A stretch of 64,000 bases of DNA from DATARH01 sp036268425 (GTDB lineage: Bacteria; Pseudomonadota; Alphaproteobacteria; ATCC43930; CGMCC-115725). The notes beneath the pieces were generated by a model. The model was not told the origin of the DNA, searched no databases, and saw only the letters and a program-made list of their open reading frames with translations. Shown here piece by piece: positions 62,459 to 64,000 of the stretch; position 1 is the first letter of the stretch; each line of letters opens with the position of its first letter. The DNA is taken from NCBI GenBank assembly GCA_036268425.1, contig DATAUE010000028.1:61193-125192 (forward strand), written 5' to 3'. The translations under genes and the position numbers were made by a program.

Positions 62459-63396
62459 ACTGTCTCAGGAGAGGCGGTCGCAAACTCCGGGTCAGGATCG
62501 ACCGTGCTAGCCGGCGAAAGAACGATCGGGAACTCGCGCTTGGTAAAGCCAGGCGTATTCTTGCCAACCTCGGCGCGCCAAATCTGCTGCGCGACTTTGA
62601 ACAGGTCGAACGCGTCCTCTATCTCGGTGAATTTGTAACCCGCCTTGTTGAGGGTGTAGCCGACTTGCAGGATCGCGGTTCGCATGCCTGAAAGGTCGAG
62701 GATCGGCCCCTCGGTGCCGTTCTCATTCTTCTCACGGATCGGGTTCTCACCGTTTTCGAGCGCCATGCGGTAGGCGGAGACCTGTAGCTCGTACTCCTTC
62801 CACACCTGCTTACCGGTCTTGAAGTCGATGACGTACGGCGTGGGGCCGGTGAGCTTGAGCGGGTTTTTGCCGCCCTCTTTCGGCGTGAGGCGCACTACCC
62901 AATCAACCGTGCCAGCATAGCCGTGGATGTCGGAGAACACCGCAATCTCGGTCGCCAGGCTGTCGATCGTGTAATCCTTCTCAGTGTCCGCGCGCCAATC
63001 GAGGAAGGCTTTGACGCAAAGCAGCTCCTCATATGAAAGCTCGGTCTCGCGCGCCTCCTGCTCGGTGCTGCGGCTCTTGTCCTGCACCTTGGTGTCGATC
63101 CGGAATTCCTCGCCGGTGAGGATCATTTCGATGGCAAGGTGAACGCGAGAGCCCTTGTCTCCGGCCGCGACTTTGATTGCTTCGGCCTCATCCCAACCAT
63201 GCTCAGCCAACCAGCGGTAAAATCCCACCCCCTTGGGCCAAAATCCGCAAATCCATGTGACGGACGGCACCGGCTCGTAATAGATCGGCATGCCGCTTAC
63301 AGCGTCGTTGCCGGGTTTCGTATACCATCTCTCGTCGGCCACCGTGATTTGTACGATGCCGCGTTCTTCGTCTGTTTCCCTTATAATTTTTTTCAT
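62455..63396 (-). CDS. PD-(D/E)XK nuclease, phage recombination exonuclease type
   Basis: 313 aa. Core motif order of Cas4/RecB-like phage nucleases: AAGDKGSRVHLAIEMIL (His helix), SDIHGYAGTVDWVVRL (Asp), TPYVIDFKTGKQVWKEY (E/D-x-K), and ELQVSAYRMALEN (Gln helix). Likely processes phage DNA ends. The start ATG at 63396 lies 3 bp from a tiny coupled ORF. Confidence 0.8.
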   Translation of the reverse strand: MKKIIRETDEERGIVQITVADERWYTKPGNDAVSGMPIYYEPVPSVTWICGFWPKGVGFYRWLAEHGWDEAEAIKVAAGDKGSRVHLAIEMILTGEEFRIDTKVQDKSRSTEQEARETELSYEELLCVKAFLDWRADTEKDYTIDSLATEIAVFSDIHGYAGTVDWVVRLTPKEGGKNPLKLTGPTPYVIDFKTGKQVWKEYELQVSAYRMALENGENPIREKNENGTEGPILDLSGMRTAILQVGYTLNKAGYKFTEIEDAFDLFKVAQQIWRAEVGKNTPGFTKREFPIVLSPASTVDPDPEFATASPETV

Positions 63397-63399
63397 ATT

Positions 63400-63474
63400 T
63401 TATTTGGTGAAGTCTAATACTATCTCGTGCCATTCGTCTTCCGGGTATGTGTCGCCTTCGTGGAAACGGCTCAT
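63400..63474 (-). CDS. 24-aa ORF in the phage-like operon
   Basis: MSRFHEGDTYPEDEWHEIVL... then DFTK and TAA at 63402-63400. Its ATG overlaps the stop of the upstream gene (ATGA, 63471-63474), and its stop is 3 bp before the nuclease start. The coupling suggests real translation; it might only be a leader for the nuclease gene. Confidence 0.45.
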   Translation of the reverse strand: MSRFHEGDTYPEDEWHEIVLDFTK

Positions 63475-63674
63475 ACAGCGATAGCGTGAGCTGACAGAGC
63501 AGCTATCCCAAGGACGGCCGCGAAGGTGATGATCGTTGATTTAGCCGCGTCGTGAATGGGAATATTGCGCGCCTCAAGATATTTGAAGCGGCGGTAGCGG
63601 TAGGCGATGAGACCGGCGTTGCTGTCAGATTTGGCGTCTTTGTAGGTGTAGAAACGCGAGAGCTGGTCGATCAT
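63471..63674 (-). CDS. Small membrane-associated hypothetical protein
   Basis: 67 aa: basic and Tyr-rich N-terminal part (YTYKDAKSDSNAGLIAYRYRRFKYLEARN), then a C-terminal hydrophobic helix (STIITFAAVLGIAALSAHAIAV). Overlaps its neighbours by 4 bp at both ends. No family recognised. Confidence 0.55.
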   Translation of the reverse strand: MIDQLSRFYTYKDAKSDSNAGLIAYRYRRFKYLEARNIPIHDAAKSTIITFAAVLGIAALSAHAIAV

Positions 63675-63862
63675 ACACTTTTGATGTTTATGCTGTTAAT
63701 CATGTCGAGCTCGATATCTCGGAGCGCATCTTTTGCCATTGAGAGGCGGCTATGTGCGGCAATTCGTTTCTGCTTGATGATTATTTCTTGTTGCGCAAGT
63801 TCGAGATTTTCTTCGAGAGCGGCTTGATATTCCGCTATTGCGGCTTTTGCGTCCGTGGTCAT
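63671..63862 (-). CDS. Small coiled-coil hypothetical protein
   Basis: 63 aa, almost wholly heptad-like and charged (KAAIAEYQAALEENLELAQQ, KQKRIAAHSRLSMAKDAL). Start overlaps the upstream stop and stop overlaps the downstream start, each ATGA. Function unknown. Confidence 0.55.
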   Translation of the reverse strand: MTTDAKAAIAEYQAALEENLELAQQEIIIKQKRIAAHSRLSMAKDALRDIELDMINSINIKSV

Positions 63863-64000
63863 ACAGTTTTGCGCGGTCGGCCTGCCTTCCCCTTTTCAGG
63901 TGTCGGTGGTACGACCATATCGCAGAGGAGAACAGCCTGCTTCACGAACTCGCTATTTTCAGGGGTATCACCCGTGCGGATATTCCAGAACCACTGCTCG
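63859..64000 (-). CDS. Partial CDS at right edge, C-terminal end of an unidentified phage-type protein
   Basis: 46 residues plus stop are visible (EQWFWNIRTGDTPENSEF..., CDMVVPPTPEKGKAGRPRKTV). The 5' part lies outside the window. The C terminus is basic with an AT-hook-like GRPRK. The stop overlaps the next start (ATGA), as in the rest of this operon. Confidence 0.6.
   Translation of the reverse strand, partial: EQWFWNIRTGDTPENSEFVKQAVLLCDMVVPPTPEKGKAGRPRKTV

Overview
The window is about 64 kb of GC-rich DNA whose gene content and order point to an alphaproteobacterium, probably of the Rhodospirillales type, though the genus cannot be told from sequence alone. The diagnostic parts are rnpB directly upstream of a mraZ-led division and cell-wall (dcw) cluster, a MucR regulator, a DUF2125 protein, a glyA-nrdR-ribD-ribE-ribH-nusB-thiL cluster, and a mutM/ubiE-ubiB/coaBC neighbourhood.

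Layout. 1-11.2 kb (minus strand): mraZ-rsmH-ftsL-ftsI-murE-mraY-murD-ftsW-murG, mostly with ATGA-type overlaps. murF, expected between murE and mraY, is missing. murG runs off the left edge. mraZ is preceded by four 10-bp-spaced TGGG boxes over a candidate promoter, and rnpB lies upstream. 11.2-14.5 kb: a four-gene operon of a LysR regulator, an Lgt-like membrane protein, a Tes/MJ0619-type radical SAM protein and a small membrane protein, which I read as a candidate lipid-modification system. 14.6-28.7 kb: aconitase, a DMT transporter, a PheC-like protein, three metal-dependent amidohydrolases with a cupin-like secreted protein, a proton-pumping pyrophosphatase of the K+-independent type, an MFS transporter and a methyltransferase. 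28.8-34.6 kb: riboflavin/thiamine/one-carbon cluster. 35-45.5 kb: mucR, glutaryl-CoA dehydrogenase, the selenocysteine tRNA gene selC, a degenerate receiver protein, MsrQ, SMP-30, SDR, ribF, a Rieske oxygenase and coaBC. 45.5-58.8 kb: ubiB, ubiE, mutM, enoyl-CoA hydratase, hyuA, DUF2125, a UGA-containing glutaredoxin/DinB-like gene, ChaC-like, DUF2892, a class A PBP and an LLM flavin oxidoreductase.

59-64 kb: a truncated ABC-2 permease marks a change of character. Beyond it lie small genes of lower GC and then a tightly overlapping minus-strand operon with phage-type functions: an SSB-like protein ending in DDIPF, a small nucleotidyltransferase, a PD-(D/E)XK nuclease and tiny coupled ORFs. 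This looks like a prophage or integrated element that continues past the right edge.

The most notable result comes from two places read together. The window encodes tRNA-Sec (36882-36976, anticodon TCA). Seventeen kilobases away, the gene at 53528-54295 has an in-frame TGA exactly at the first redox position of a glutaredoxin motif (U-T-S-C), with a plausible SECIS hairpin just after it. Conventional gene calling would cut this gene to a later ATG and lose the redox centre.
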